Positions 1-10,500 of a stretch of DNA of 64,000 nucleotides are shown piece after piece. The number at the start of each line of letters is the position of its first letter. The stretch's first letter is position 1. The position numbers were made by a program, and so were the translations under genes. Source of the stretch: Clostridiales bacterium (lineage in GTDB: Bacteria > Bacillota > Clostridia > Peptostreptococcales > Anaerovoracaceae); the NCBI GenBank assembly GCA_015058275.1, contig SVCQ01000001.1, forward strand, positions 1-64,000. Reading direction: 5' to 3'. The notes beneath the pieces are model-generated. The model did no database searches, was not told the origin of the DNA, and saw only the letters and a program-made list of their open reading frames with translations.

Positions 1-76
1 TGTTGGGTTGAACCGCCGTATGCCGAACGGCACGTACGGTGGTGTGAGAGGGGCTACGAGTTAGCCCCTACTCGAT
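1..76 (+). mobile_element. Group II intron, 3' end (domains V and VI), cut by window edge
   Basis: The first 76 bases fold as the catalytic end of a group II intron. Domain V spans about 10-44, with an 8-bp basal helix (12-19 against 36-43), a two-sided bulge and a short GCC/GGC distal stem. Domain VI is the hairpin 49-56/62-69, followed by an unpaired A at 70 and six bases ending in AT at 76. An unpaired A seven bases from the end fits the branch-point position, so the 3' splice site is inferred after 76. The rest of the intron, including any reverse transcriptase, lies outside the window. The recognition rests on secondary structure and remembered resemblance to bacterial intron ends; the subclass is not assigned. 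Confidence 0.85.
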
Positions 77-976
77 TCAGAGCTTCTGCTCTGCGTTTAT
101 CATGTCCTGAGGCAGGGGAGCCTCGTAACTGACGCGTTCCTTTGTGTGAGGATGATCGAACTCGATGTAGTATGCATGAAGGGCCTGGCGGTCTATCAGA
201 TCCGTCCTGCCTCCGTATAGAGTGTCTCCGGCTATCGGATGACCGATATGAGAGAGATGGACTCTGATCTGATGGGTGCGGCCGGTATGGAGGGTGACCT
301 CGACCAGCGTATGCGGTCCGCAGGCGCTGCTGTCATAGCGCCTAAGTACCTTTACCTCGGATACCGCGGCCTTGCCGCCTTCGGACATCACAGTCCTCTG
401 TATGGAGACCTGGTCCGGACGGCCGATCGGAAGATCAATGGTGAAATGGTCTTCGGATACATCTCCTTCGACCAGGGCTATGTATTTTTTGACGACGGTA
501 TTGTGTCTCATCTGATTTGAGATGTCGTTCTGGGCATTGGCATTCTTGCATACGATGATGATGCCGGTGGTATCCATGTCGATGCGGTTTGCAAATCTGA
601 CCTTGAATGACTGACCGCTGTCAGCCATGTACTTCATGATGCCGTTTGCGATGGTGTGGTAAGGATGGCCCTTTGTGGGATGGACTATGACTCCCGGCTG
701 CTTGTTTATAAGTATGAGATCATCGTCTTCATGGATGATATCCAGAGGAATGTCCTCAGGAGGGAAGTCACTGGTCTCATCAGGAAGCCTGACACCAATA
801 ACATCACCGACCTCAGGCTTTATGTAGCCCGGTGCCGGTGTGCCGTTGAGATCGACGAGATGCTGATACTTCATCTTTGTCCTGAACCTTGATGAGAATC
901 TGTAGTTCAGCCTGAGTATCGTATTGATCGTCATGCCGTATTCTTCGTTTGTGACTGTGTGTTCGTACTTGGCCAT
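77..976 (-). CDS. RluA-family 23S rRNA pseudouridine synthase
   Basis: RNA pseudouridine synthase of the RluA/RluD family, which isomerises uridine to pseudouridine in rRNA or tRNA. The 299-residue protein has an S4-like N-terminal part (about 1-65) and then the synthase domain. The catalytic motif reads RIDMDTTG with the predicted catalytic Asp at 133, and the C-terminal part has the usual GRTHQIRVHL motif. The family normally has RLD, so RID is a mild variant. The stop codon at 77-79 directly abuts the inferred end of the group II intron. The start overlaps the end of nadK, so the two are probably cotranscribed. The exact target site (RluB, C or D type) cannot be decided from sequence. Confidence 0.93.
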   Translation of the reverse strand: MAKYEHTVTNEEYGMTINTILRLNYRFSSRFRTKMKYQHLVDLNGTPAPGYIKPEVGDVIGVRLPDETSDFPPEDIPLDIIHEDDDLILINKQPGVIVHPTKGHPYHTIANGIMKYMADSGQSFKVRFANRIDMDTTGIIIVCKNANAQNDISNQMRHNTVVKKYIALVEGDVSEDHFTIDLPIGRPDQVSIQRTVMSEGGKAAVSEVKVLRRYDSSACGPHTLVEVTLHTGRTHQIRVHLSHIGHPIAGDTLYGGRTDLIDRQALHAYYIEFDHPHTKERVSYEAPLPQDMINAEQKL

Positions 977-1773
977 CAGAGAAGCTTGCTGGAGAGCTTG
1001 CTCCAGTGATCATATTCGGAAGTTCTGATAAGATGTATCTCCTTGTCGGACTGGGTTATCTCGATCCTCAGCACGCCGCCGAATTCGTGGGTGCGCCCGT
1101 CAAACGAGACGAGGACTGTGCCGCCTTCGCATCTGCCCGTACCTGCGATAGAGATCTTTTCGTACGAAGGCAGGAGTATGCTCGAATTGAAGCATCTGTA
1201 GGCGCTTGTACTCATAGGCGCGATAGGGGTCAGCTGGAGTACTTCGAGCTTTGGGGATACAAGAGCCCCGCCCAGCGAGTAATTGTAAGCCGTGGATCCG
1301 ACAGGAGTCGAGATGATTATGCCGTCTCCGGAGAAATCCTGGATCTTGGTGTCGTCGATGGAAATCTCATAATGTGAGGCGTGTGAGTAAGGCCCGCGGA
1401 CGACGATCTCGTTGAGACCCGTCCTCATGAATTCTCCTCTGCGGGTTATGATGCGTGCCTGCACGGGCCTGATATCCTGGAGCTTGTAATCTCCTCTGGA
1501 GATGAATTCGAGAGTTGACCTGAGATTGCGCGGCGAAGCCTCCTGGAAAAATCCCAGATGGCCTGTGTTGATGCCGATGATAGGGACAGAAGGAAAGCCG
1601 CATTTGTGTACAAAGCTCAGGAAGGTGCCGTCGCCTCCGATACATGCAAGAAGGTCGGCCTCCTCCGAATACTCGTCCAGAATCTCGTAACCGAATTCAC
1701 TCAGAAGAGTTTTGAATTCGGCCAGAGCAACGCGGGAATCATCTTTGTAATTGCAGAATATGTATATCTTCAT
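976..1773 (-). CDS. nadK: NAD kinase
   Basis: ATP-dependent NAD kinase making NADP in the cytosol. The 265-residue length is usual for Gram-positive members. The signature GGDGT is at residues 46-50, an NE motif (LNEIVVRG) follows near 120, and the glycine-rich STPVGSTAY segment near 153 completes the active site. Its last base overlaps the first base of the rluA-type gene downstream on the minus strand. It is transcribed divergently from the 1851 gene, with 77 bases between the two starts. Recognition of the family is secure. Confidence 0.96.
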   Translation of the reverse strand: MKIYIFCNYKDDSRVALAEFKTLLSEFGYEILDEYSEEADLLACIGGDGTFLSFVHKCGFPSVPIIGINTGHLGFFQEASPRNLRSTLEFISRGDYKLQDIRPVQARIITRRGEFMRTGLNEIVVRGPYSHASHYEISIDDTKIQDFSGDGIIISTPVGSTAYNYSLGGALVSPKLEVLQLTPIAPMSTSAYRCFNSSILLPSYEKISIAGTGRCEGGTVLVSFDGRTHEFGGVLRIEITQSDKEIHLIRTSEYDHWSKLSSKLL

Positions 1774-1850
1774 TTTGATTACTCCGTGTGCTATAATATT
1801 CTGTCGTAAATTGTAACATAAATAACCTAGGAATTGTATTTGTTTTAGAC

Positions 1851-2372
1851 ATGGATAAGGTACGCTTTTACCACATTCTCGATATAGACAGCCCGGATGA
1901 ATTCACATATTATGAGAACCTCGCAGCTCTGCTCGAGGAGGATGAGTTCATCGAGGAGAATCTCATCAGGGATCTGCTCAGGGATGTTGACAAGGGCAGG
2001 CTTGCGGAGCACTTCGATTCTTACTTCGAGTCATTTCTTGGACACGTGCCCGACAGTGAGTCTGAGCTTTACATCACAGTCGACTCCATCAGGAGGGCAT
2101 TTGAGGGCATGATCTATGAGGATATGTCGGACGAGGATATCGCCCGCCTGGCCTCCGAGATCAGCAAGTTCCGCAAGTGGTATGTCCATGACCTCAAGGT
2201 CTTTGACAGACAAAGCGGTGATGAGCTGAGTGTCAGGGATGCGAGATATGATATAGCGGCCGCAAAGCTTCTCGGTGACAGTACCGACCACGACTTCAGG
2301 CTTGCTCTTGATTATGAACTCGACGGATTCGATGTAAGGATAGCCGACATGCTGGCTTCGGAGCAGGACTGA
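1851..2372 (+). CDS. Acidic protein of unknown function (173 aa)
   Basis: I do not recognise this protein. It has 173 residues, is strongly acidic, and shows no signal peptide, membrane segment, cysteine cluster or nucleotide-binding motif. It looks mostly helical, with charged stretches such as LLEEDEFIEENLIRD near residues 27-41. Codon use matches its neighbours, so it is very probably a real gene. It sits divergent from nadK and 22 bases before dgt, at the head of the dnaG-rpoD block. A TATAAT at 1792-1797 in the divergent gap is a candidate -10 element, but no good -35 box accompanies it. Translation from the ATG at 1851 has no strong ribosome-binding site. Confidence 0.75.
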   Translation: MDKVRFYHILDIDSPDEFTYYENLAALLEEDEFIEENLIRDLLRDVDKGRLAEHFDSYFESFLGHVPDSESELYITVDSIRRAFEGMIYEDMSDEDIARLASEISKFRKWYVHDLKVFDRQSGDELSVRDARYDIAAAKLLGDSTDHDFRLALDYELDGFDVRIADMLASEQD

Positions 2373-2394
2373 ATGACGACACGGTGATCGATAA

Positions 2395-3411
2395 GTGATA
2401 TACAGACAGGACGCAGAGAAAAGAGAATACGAAATGCTCTCGCCTCTGGCTGCCAAGGCAGCCGACTCAAAGGGCAGAGTATACGAAGAGGATCAGTGCG
2501 GATTCAGGACTGTATACCAGAGGGACAGAGACAGGATAGTGCACTCAAAGGCCTTCAGGAGACTGCTCCACAAGACGCAGGTTTTTCTTGCGCCCGAGAC
2601 GGATCACTACCGCACCCGTCTGACTCACACGCTTGAGGTATCTCAGATCTCGCGTACGGTCGCAAGGATACTCGCTTACAACGAGGATCTCACAGATGCC
2701 ATAGCCCTCGGACATGATCTGGGACATACGCCTTTCGGCCATGTCGGCGAGGCTGTGCTGGACAGGATCTATCCCGGAGGCTTCAAACACAACGAACAGA
2801 GCCTCAGGACAGTCGATGTGCTGGAGGAGACTTCAAGGCGCAGGGGACTCAACCTCACATATGAGGTCAGAGACGGCATTCTCAACCACAGAGGCGACGT
2901 CAGACCGATGACCCTCGAGGGACAGATAGTCAAGATCTGCGACCGCATAGCATATGTCAATCACGACATCGACGATGCGATCAGGAGCGGTATTTTAACC
3001 CTTGAAGATCTGCCTAAGGATGATCTCGAGGTGCTCGGATATACACACAGCGACAGGATCAACAACCTCATAACCGACCTTTGTACCAACAGCGAAGGCA
3101 GAGACGTTGTTGAGCTGTCTCCGGATTTCAGCGATGCCCTTCTCGATCTGAGATCATTCCTCTTCAGGACCGTTTACCGCTCTTCGGATGTCAGGACAAA
3201 GTCCGATCTCGACAAGGTCGAGCAGGTCATAACTTCGCTGTACAATTACTTCATGGATCATCCGGATGAGATACACGGTATATACGGGACCGTTCGTGAG
3301 GAGGAAGGCACCACTGCGGCGGTCAAGGACCTCATCTCCGGCATGACTGACAGATATGCTATCAACATGTACGAAGACCTCTTCGTTCCGCAGGGATGGA
3401 GGCAGCTCTGA
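2395..3411 (+). CDS. dgt: dGTPase-like HD-domain triphosphohydrolase
   Basis: Deoxyguanosinetriphosphate triphosphohydrolase-like protein, releasing triphosphate from dNTPs. The 338 residues open with the family's conserved stretch (LSPLA, then QRDRDRIVHSKAFRRL, near residues 14-57). The metal-binding HD motif follows: H78 in RLTHTLEV and the His-Asp pair in GHDLGHTPFGH at 106-116. The GTG start at 2395 is chosen because it gives the full N-terminus expected for the family; no good ribosome-binding site precedes it. It ends four bases before dnaG, an arrangement common in Clostridia. Actual dNTP preference is not readable from sequence. Confidence 0.93.
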   Translation: MIYRQDAEKREYEMLSPLAAKAADSKGRVYEEDQCGFRTVYQRDRDRIVHSKAFRRLLHKTQVFLAPETDHYRTRLTHTLEVSQISRTVARILAYNEDLTDAIALGHDLGHTPFGHVGEAVLDRIYPGGFKHNEQSLRTVDVLEETSRRRGLNLTYEVRDGILNHRGDVRPMTLEGQIVKICDRIAYVNHDIDDAIRSGILTLEDLPKDDLEVLGYTHSDRINNLITDLCTNSEGRDVVELSPDFSDALLDLRSFLFRTVYRSSDVRTKSDLDKVEQVITSLYNYFMDHPDEIHGIYGTVREEEGTTAAVKDLISGMTDRYAINMYEDLFVPQGWRQL

Positions 3412-3414
3412 TAT

Positions 3415-5208
3415 ATGGCTTATGATAACTTTACAGAGGATCTCAAGGCGCAGATCAATATAGTCGATGTCATAGGTCGTGAGGTCAATCTCAAGAGGAC
3501 GGGGTCGGGCTACAAAGGCCTCTGCCCGTTCCATAACGAAAAGACTCCCTCATTCAGTGTAAGTGAGACCAAGCAGTATTATCACTGCTTCGGCTGCGGC
3601 AAGGCAGGCGATGTGATAAGCTTCGTATCCGAGTACTACAAGCTTCCTTTCATGGAGGCTGTAGAGAAGCTCGCAGGAGATTACGGCATCAAGCTCCCCG
3701 AGAGGAGGAGCAGCGGGCCCAGGATCGATTACGACAAGTACTACGGCATCAACGCCAAGGCTGCCAGGTTCTTTTACAACTCGCTCGGATCGGGACACAA
3801 TAAAGGGCTGGCATACCTTAAGGGCCGGGGACTTACCAAGGAGACCATCACTGCATTCGGTCTCGGCTATGCACCGGCATCGGGACATGCGCTTGTCGAT
3901 CACCTCAGATCCGAGGGCGTGAGCGATGATGACATGATAAAGCTCGGACTCGCCAACAAAGGCAATAACGGACTTTATGATAAGTTCAGGGACAGGGTGA
4001 TGTTCCCTATCATCAATACTCAGGACAAGGTCATCGGCTTCGGCGGCCGCGCCATAGGGGATTACAAGCCAAAGTACCTGAACTCGCCTGAGAGCGAGAT
4101 ATTCCTCAAAAAGAACAACCTCTTCGGGCTCAACCTGACGAGGAAGGACATAGATAAAGAGCAGAGAGCCATCATAGTCGAAGGCTATATGGATATGATA
4201 TCGCTTTATCAGAGTGGCATACGCAATGTAGCGGCATCGCTCGGCACTGCGCTCACGCCCAACCAGGCAAAGCTTCTCTGCAGATATTCAAAAAATATAG
4301 TACTGTCATATGACTCCGATGCCGCGGGCATTAACGCAGCTCTCAGGGGCATAGGTGTGATAACGGCTGCCGGAGGCAAGCCGAGGGTGCTGACCGTAAC
4401 GGACGGCAAGGACCCTGATGACTTTGTCAAGGCACACGGCAAAGATGCATTCCTGGGACTCGTCGATGTTGCAGTTCCCGCTACAGACTACAAGCTCATG
4501 CTTGCGCGAAAGGGCTTTGATCTCAGCAGCGACAGGGATGTACTCGAATACATCGAAAGGGTAGTCCCGGTACTCAGAGAACTCGGACCGGTCGAACTCG
4601 ACCTGTATACCCGCAAGCTCTCTGAGGAATTCGGCATATCCGCTCACGCGATAGCGATGGCTGTGCAGACAGAGGGGCGTGACAAGGCTCCTGCGCGCAG
4701 TGAGAGGAACGAGAGGAGAGCCGAACGCAATGTCAGAGACACTGCGGCCCGGACTTCGGACACAGGCTATTATGACAGGATAGAGATGGCATTCGCCGTG
4801 CTGGCGATGCACGATCCGAGATATATCAGGCGCTTCAGTGAGGACGGGATCGCATTCAGGAGCGCGCTTGCGAATAAAATACTGCTCGTTGAAGAGTCGC
4901 TTTACAACAACGATCACAAAGCGGCCCACGGGATCGATAAGGAAATGATATTCGAAGCGCTTGACCCTGACGAAGAGGCCGCGTTCTCAAAGCTGCTTGA
5001 ATCCATACAGACAGGACCCGATGATGAGGCCTTCTACAGAGAGACGAAGGCAGGGTATCTGCTCGGCAAGTACAGAGACGAAAAGGCGGAGCTTCTCAAC
5101 AACATAGCGGTAGCCGAAAAGATGGGCAGGACCGACGAAATCGAAAGACTTGCAGTACGCCTGATGGAACTCGACAAACTCATCAAAAATACAATGGAGG
5201 TAAGATAA
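3415..5208 (+). CDS. dnaG: DNA primase
   Basis: Primase that lays RNA primers at the replication fork with the replicative helicase. The 597 residues show the N-terminal zinc ribbon with C37, H40, C58 and C61, the RNA-polymerase-like core, the Toprim acidic site (VEGYMDM near 254, then SYDSDAAG near 299), and a C-terminal helicase-binding region. An arginine-rich linker around residues 418-445 joins core and tail. The stop codon overlaps the rpoD start by one base, the classical macromolecular-synthesis arrangement. Confidence 0.98.
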   Translation: MAYDNFTEDLKAQINIVDVIGREVNLKRTGSGYKGLCPFHNEKTPSFSVSETKQYYHCFGCGKAGDVISFVSEYYKLPFMEAVEKLAGDYGIKLPERRSSGPRIDYDKYYGINAKAARFFYNSLGSGHNKGLAYLKGRGLTKETITAFGLGYAPASGHALVDHLRSEGVSDDDMIKLGLANKGNNGLYDKFRDRVMFPIINTQDKVIGFGGRAIGDYKPKYLNSPESEIFLKKNNLFGLNLTRKDIDKEQRAIIVEGYMDMISLYQSGIRNVAASLGTALTPNQAKLLCRYSKNIVLSYDSDAAGINAALRGIGVITAAGGKPRVLTVTDGKDPDDFVKAHGKDAFLGLVDVAVPATDYKLMLARKGFDLSSDRDVLEYIERVVPVLRELGPVELDLYTRKLSEEFGISAHAIAMAVQTEGRDKAPARSERNERRAERNVRDTAARTSDTGYYDRIEMAFAVLAMHDPRYIRRFSEDGIAFRSALANKILLVEESLYNNDHKAAHGIDKEMIFEALDPDEEAAFSKLLESIQTGPDDEAFYRETKAGYLLGKYRDEKAELLNNIAVAEKMGRTDEIERLAVRLMELDKLIKNTMEVR

Positions 5209-6458
5209 TGCCCGAAGATGTTAAGAAATCAATCAAAGAAAGCTCGATCTACGATGATGACAGAGACAGAGAGAATCATCCTGAGCTGACAAAGACAGAG
5301 GAGATCGCAAACTCCATAGTCGAAACAGCCAAGCTCACCGGTAACGAAGTTACCTATTCGGAGATCAACATGATGCTCTCCGATCTCAATCTCGACAAGG
5401 ATGCTCTTGAGGATATCTACGATATCGTCGAGAGCAAGAACGTCAGCATCATTGAGACCAGAGAGCCGACCAGCAACGAGCTCGAGAATGACGACGTAGA
5501 CGATGATGAGATCCTCGAAATGGAGATGGAAGGCGACGATATCATCAATGACGAAGAGGACGAAAAGAAAAGCGGAGTAGTCATCAAGTCGTCCGGTGAG
5601 ATCGAGGTCACTGATGCGGCCAAGAACATCCCTACGGACGACCCTGTAAGGATGTACTTCAAGGAGATAGGCAAGGTGCCTCTGCTGACTGCCGAGGAGG
5701 AGCGCGAGCTCGCTATCCGCATAGAGCAGGGAGACGAAGAGGCCAAAAAGAAACTCTGCGAATCCAACCTGAGACTTGTTGTATCCATCGCAAGAAGATA
5801 CCTCAACAGAGGTCTTTCGTTCCTCGATCTGATTCAGGAAGGCAACCTCGGACTCATCAAGGCCGTAGAGAAATTCGACTATACCAAAGGATATAAGTTC
5901 AGTACATATGCTACATGGTGGATCAGGCAGGCGATCACAAGATCCATTGCCGACCAGGCAAGGACGATCCGTATCCCGGTCCACATGGTAGAGACCATCA
6001 ACAAGCTGATCAGGATCTCCAGACAGCTTCTCCAGGAGTACGGCAGGGAGCCGACCAGTGAAGAGATCGCCAAGGAGATGGGCATCAGCGTAGAGAAGGT
6101 AAGAGAGATCAAAAAGATCAGCCAGGATCCTGTGTCACTCGAGACACCTATCGGTGAGGAGGAGGACAGCCACCTCGGAGACTTCATCCCTGACGAAGAC
6201 ATTCCTTCGCCTGTGGATGCGGCCGCATATTCGATGCTGCAAAAGCAGCTCCGTGAGGTGCTCGATACACTGAGCGACAGGGAGAAGAAAGTCCTCATAC
6301 TCAGATTCGGACTTGACGACGGTCGTCCGCGCACCCTCGAGGAGGTCGGCCGCGAATTCAATGTTACCCGTGAGAGGATCAGACAGATCGAGGCCAAGGC
6401 TCTGCGAAAGCTCAGACATCCGAGCCGCAGCAAAAAACTCAGAGACTATCTTGAGTAA
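5208..6458 (+). CDS. rpoD: Primary (housekeeping) sigma factor, sigma-70 family
   Basis: Group 1 sigma factor that directs RNA polymerase to housekeeping promoters. The 416 residues include an N-terminal region 1.1-like part and a very acidic segment (about 85-120). Region 1.2/2 follows, with [18 protein letters not shown] and the -10-binding helix around [13 protein letters not shown], then region 3, and region 4 with the helix-turn-helix [18 protein letters not shown] near the end. A strong ribosome-binding site (GGAGG) lies inside the end of dnaG. Promoters seen elsewhere in the window (TTGACA/TATAAT with 17-bp spacing) match its expected specificity. Confidence 0.98.
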   Translation: MPEDVKKSIKESSIYDDDRDRENHPELTKTEEIANSIVETAKLTGNEVTYSEINMMLSDLNLDKDALEDIYDIVESKNVSIIETREPTSNELENDDVDDDEILEMEMEGDDIINDEEDEKKSGVVIKSSGEIEVTDAAKNIPTDDPVRMYFKEIGKVPLLTAEEERELAIRIEQGDEEAKKKLCESNLRLVVSIARRYLNRGLSFLDLIQEGNLGLIKAVEKFDYTKGYKFSTYATWWIRQAITRSIADQARTIRIPVHMVETINKLIRISRQLLQEYGREPTSEEIAKEMGISVEKVREIKKISQDPVSLETPIGEEEDSHLGDFIPDEDIPSPVDAAAYSMLQKQLREVLDTLSDREKKVLILRFGLDDGRPRTLEEVGREFNVTRERIRQIEAKALRKLRHPSRSKKLRDYLE

Positions 6459-6490
6459 AGCGTCTGCAGGTGGCATAATACATAATCGTT

Positions 6491-7204
6491 ATGAGGCTGA
6501 GCAAAAGGATATACGCTATCGCAAATGCTGTTAATAAGGGCGAGACTGCCGCAGACATTGGGACGGATCACGGATACGTCCCTATGCTTTTGATTAAGAA
6601 CGCTGTCTCTCCGAGAGTGATAATGTCGGATATCAGCGAAGGCTCGCTGGCCAAGGCAGCCCAGACCTTCAGACTCTGCGGTCTGGATGCTGATCCGGGG
6701 GACTTCAGGATCGGAGACGGCCTTGATACCATAGAGCCGGGAGAAGTCGACACTGTCATAATCGCGGGGCTCGGAGGACATACGATAGCCGATATACTCA
6801 CAGCCGATATCCATAAGAGTATGAGCTTCAAAAGGCTCGTGCTGCAGCCAAGGAAGCATTCAGGCAATCTGAGATACGCTTTATATACAAACGGCTGGAA
6901 CATAAGCGATGAGATACTCGTACCGGAAGGCAAGTTCGTATGCGAGATAATATGCGCCGTAGCTGACAGGGACATGTTACCCGGCAGTCGCAGGCAGGCT
7001 CCTTATCCTGAGGATGATATCAGGTGGAAGTATCCCGAGGCTATTGTAAAAGCCGACAGAGAGCTTGCCGCAAAGAGGATAGCGTGGAAGACAGGCAGCA
7101 TCTCAGAGGAGATACATAACCTGAGACGAAGCAGTCATGACAGAGACGATCTTATCAGGAAGCTTGAAGCCGACAGAGATTATCTCGAAGAACTGATAAG
7201 ATAA
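6491..7204 (+). CDS. trmK: tRNA (adenine-22-N1)-methyltransferase
   Basis: SAM-dependent methyltransferase of the TrmK (YqfN) family, which methylates A22 in tRNA in Gram-positive bacteria. The 237-residue protein has the SAM-binding glycine motif ADIGTDHGYVP at about 22-32, an acidic ribose contact (MSDISEGSL) near 55, and the AGLGGHTIADIL motif near 91. The C-terminal 60 residues are a charged helical tail typical of the family. Position directly after rpoD is the usual one. The 32-base gap after rpoD has a poor ribosome-binding site. Confidence 0.93.
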   Translation: MRLSKRIYAIANAVNKGETAADIGTDHGYVPMLLIKNAVSPRVIMSDISEGSLAKAAQTFRLCGLDADPGDFRIGDGLDTIEPGEVDTVIIAGLGGHTIADILTADIHKSMSFKRLVLQPRKHSGNLRYALYTNGWNISDEILVPEGKFVCEIICAVADRDMLPGSRRQAPYPEDDIRWKYPEAIVKADRELAAKRIAWKTGSISEEIHNLRRSSHDRDDLIRKLEADRDYLEELIR

Positions 7205-7229
7205 GATAAAACAAATAATTTAATATGAT

Positions 7230-7568
7230 TTGGGCAGACCAGACGATCGCGTGCATTGCATGAGGAAAGTCCGGGCTCCGCAGGGCAGGGATGACGGATA
7301 ACGTCCGCCGCAGGTAACTGTAGGGAAAGTGCAACAGAAACACACCGCCGAAACGGGTAATGCCGTGGCAAGGTTGAAATGGTGAGGTAAGAGCTCACCG
7401 GTGCCGTGGAGACACGGCAGCCGTGTAAACCCCATCCGGAGCAAGACTAAGAAGGGCATTTTGTGGTGCGGCCCGTACCCGCCCGAGGTAAGTCGCTTGA
7501 GGCCGCGGGCAACCGCGGTCCTAGATGGATGATCGTCAGATACAGAACCCGGCTTACGGTCTGCCCAA
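7230..7568 (+). ncRNA. rnpB: RNase P RNA (bacterial type A-like)
   Basis: Catalytic RNA that trims the 5' leaders of pre-tRNAs. The two ends pair perfectly over ten bases (7230-7239 with 7559-7568) as helix P1. The universally conserved GAGGAAAGTCCGGGCTCC lies near 7261-7278, and the matching 3' consensus, including ACAGAACCCGGCTTAC, is near 7541-7556. An internal AGATGGATGATCGTC stretch matches the 3' core. Length, about 339 nt, is normal. It fills the gap between trmK and the activase gene. The exact ends are inferred from the helix. Confidence 0.97.
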
Positions 7569-7595
7569 TTCTATATATTCGGAATGGTTTAAGTA

Positions 7596-10500
7596 ATGGA
7601 ACTCAGATTAGGAATCGATGTAGGATCTACCACAGTCAAGCTCGTGCTGATGGACGAGTCCGGCGAGATAGTTTATTCGAAGTACGAAAGACATATGTCC
7701 AATGTCTTCGAAAAAGCCGGTGAACTCATCAGGGAGCTGAGAGATGTAAAGGGAAATCTGTCCGTCAGGCCTGTTATAACCGGGTCCGGCGGTCTTTCGC
7801 TTGCGGACCTTTTTGGCATTAAATTCGAGCAGGAGGTAATAGCCTGCAGCAAGGCGGTCGAGGAGATAATACCTCAGACCGATGTTGCGATAGAGCTCGG
7901 AGGAGAGGATGCCAAGATCACTTTTTACGGCCAGACCGTAGAGCAGAGGATGAACGGGACCTGTGCCGGAGGTACGGGAGCCTTTATAGACCAGATGGCT
8001 GTACTGCTCAATACAGACGCATCAGGCCTCAACGAAGCGGCCAAGGAGCATACCATCATCTATCCGATAGCATCCAGGTGCGGAGTATTTGCCAAGACGG
8101 ACATCCAGCCGCTGATCAATGACGGGGCCAAGACAGCTGATATCGCCGCCTCCATATTCCAGGCTGTAGTAAATCAGATGATATCCGGCCTGGCATGCGG
8201 ACATCCAATAAAAGGCAATGTCGCATTCCTCGGCGGCCCGCTTGAATATCTGTCTGAACTCAGGGCCAGATTTATTGAGACTCTTGATCTCAGGGAAGAG
8301 GATATAGTCTTCCCTGACAATGCCAAGTATTTTGTTGCCATCGGGGCAGCTTATCTTGCAGACAAGGAGGAGCCTGTCGATCTCAGCACTCTCATATCCA
8401 AGCTTGACAATTCATCGCCTGATGACATCTCGGATACAAAGTATCTGAGACCTCTTTTCATGGATGATGCAGAGCTGAGAGAATTCAGGGAGCGTCACGA
8501 CAAGGATAAGATCAAAAGAGGCGACTTAAGTACTGCCAGAGGACCTGTATTCCTCGGCATAGACGCAGGATCGACGACTACAAAGGCCGCTCTTATCAAC
8601 AGGGACAAGGAACTCCTGTACGAGCACTACAGCAATAACGAAGGCGATCCTCTGGAGGTCGTAAGACAGGTGCTCAAGGAGATATACTCGCAGCTTCCTG
8701 CTGATGCGTATATCGGAAGATCCGTGGTCACAGGCTACGGTGAGGGCCTTGTACAGGCCGCCTACAGGATAGACGACGGAGAGATCGAGACCATGGCTCA
8801 TTACAAGGCAGCCAGACAGTTCCTGCCTGAGGTCAGCTTTATACTGGATATCGGCGGACAGGACATGAAGTGCATGCAGATACATGACGGCGCGATCAGC
8901 AGCATCATGCTCAACGAGGCGTGCTCTTCGGGCTGCGGCTCGTTTATCGAGACCTATGCCAAGTCTGTAAACATGAGCGTGCCTGAGTTCGCAGCGGAGG
9001 CTCTCAAGTCACAAAAGCCTGTGGATCTCGGCACGAGATGTACTGTGTTTATGAACTCAAAGGTCAAGCAGGCTCAAAAGGAAGGCTCGTCCATAGCGGA
9101 TATCTCAGCGGGACTGTCGTATTCTGTTATCAAGAATGCGCTGTATAAGGTAATCAAGCTCAGAAATCCTTCAGATACCGGACCTAATGTCGTAGTACAG
9201 GGTGGCACCTTCCTCAACGAGGCTGTGCTCAGGAGCCTTGAGATCATACTGGACAAGAACGTCATAAGGCCGGACATCTCCGGACTTATGGGCGCTTTCG
9301 GTTCAGCGATAATCGCATGCGATGATTATAAGGAGGGCGAGAGGTCTTCGGTCCTTCCGCTTGATAAGGTCGACAGCTTCTCTGTAACGACCTCCAACGC
9401 GAGATGCGGCAGATGCGGCAACAACTGCCTCCTGACGATCTCAAAGTTCGCAGACGGAAGCAGATACATAACAGGTAACAGATGTGAGAAGGGAGCCGGC
9501 ATCACAAGCACCAAGTCCGATCTTCCTAATCTCTACAAGACCAAGATGAAGCTGCTCTTTGACAGGCCGGTACTCAGCGATATGAAGGCCAAGAGGGGCG
9601 TTATTGGAATACCGAGGGTTCTCAATATGTACGAGAACTACCCGTTCTGGCATGCATTCTTCACCCATCTTGGATTCAGGATAGTGCTGAGCCCTCCGAC
9701 CAACAAGAAGATATACCAGAGCGGCATGGACACCATATCATCGGATACGGCGTGCTATCCTGCCAAGGTCGTGCACGGCCATATCAAATGGCTGGTCGAA
9801 AACGGCGTCAAGAGGATATTCTATCCTTCGATCAACTACGAGGCTGTAGAGGACAGCTCCGCGCCAAACCACTATAACTGTCCGGTGGTCGCTACATATC
9901 CGGAAGTAATCGACAAGAACATGGCTGATTACTTCTATTACAACGATGTGGAGTTCTATCATCCGTTCGTCCCTTATGACAACGATGAGAGGTTCGTTAC
10001 GGAGATGACCAAATTCTTTTCCGGAACAAGAGATGTCGATGTCAGCAACGCCGAGAACGTAGTTGAGAGCTATCACCTCGGAAATGACGAGCGTGAGTAC
10101 AGTCTGTTTGGCATCAATACCGACATGACTGAGATCACACACGCACTTGCGGCGGGCAGAGAAGCTCAAAAGGAATACAAGCGCAAGGTCGCTGAGGCCG
10201 GCAATGATGCCATCAGGTACATGAGAGAGCACGGTAAGAAGGGCATTATCCTTTCCGGAAGGCCTTATCATGTGGATCCAGAGATCAATCACGGCATCGA
10301 TGATCTTATCACTCAGCAGGACATGGTAGTACTGTCCGAGGATTCAGTCAGCTGGAAGATCAAGGCTGCAAGGCCTGTAAGGATACTCGACCAGTGGGTA
10401 TATCACTCAAGACTGTATAAGGCGGCGATATACGCGGGACAAAATGACGATATAGAGGTCATACAGCTCAATTCATTCGGCTGCGGCCTTGACGCCGTCA

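Noticed and set aside
5229..5984. 251-codon minus-strand frame opposite rpoD
   Set aside because: It mirrors the conserved sigma factor and has a hydrophobic, biased composition produced by the acidic codons on the other strand.
7463..7723. Open frame of 86 codons across the end of RNase P RNA
   Set aside because: It lies within the conserved RNA and overlaps the next gene's start in another frame.
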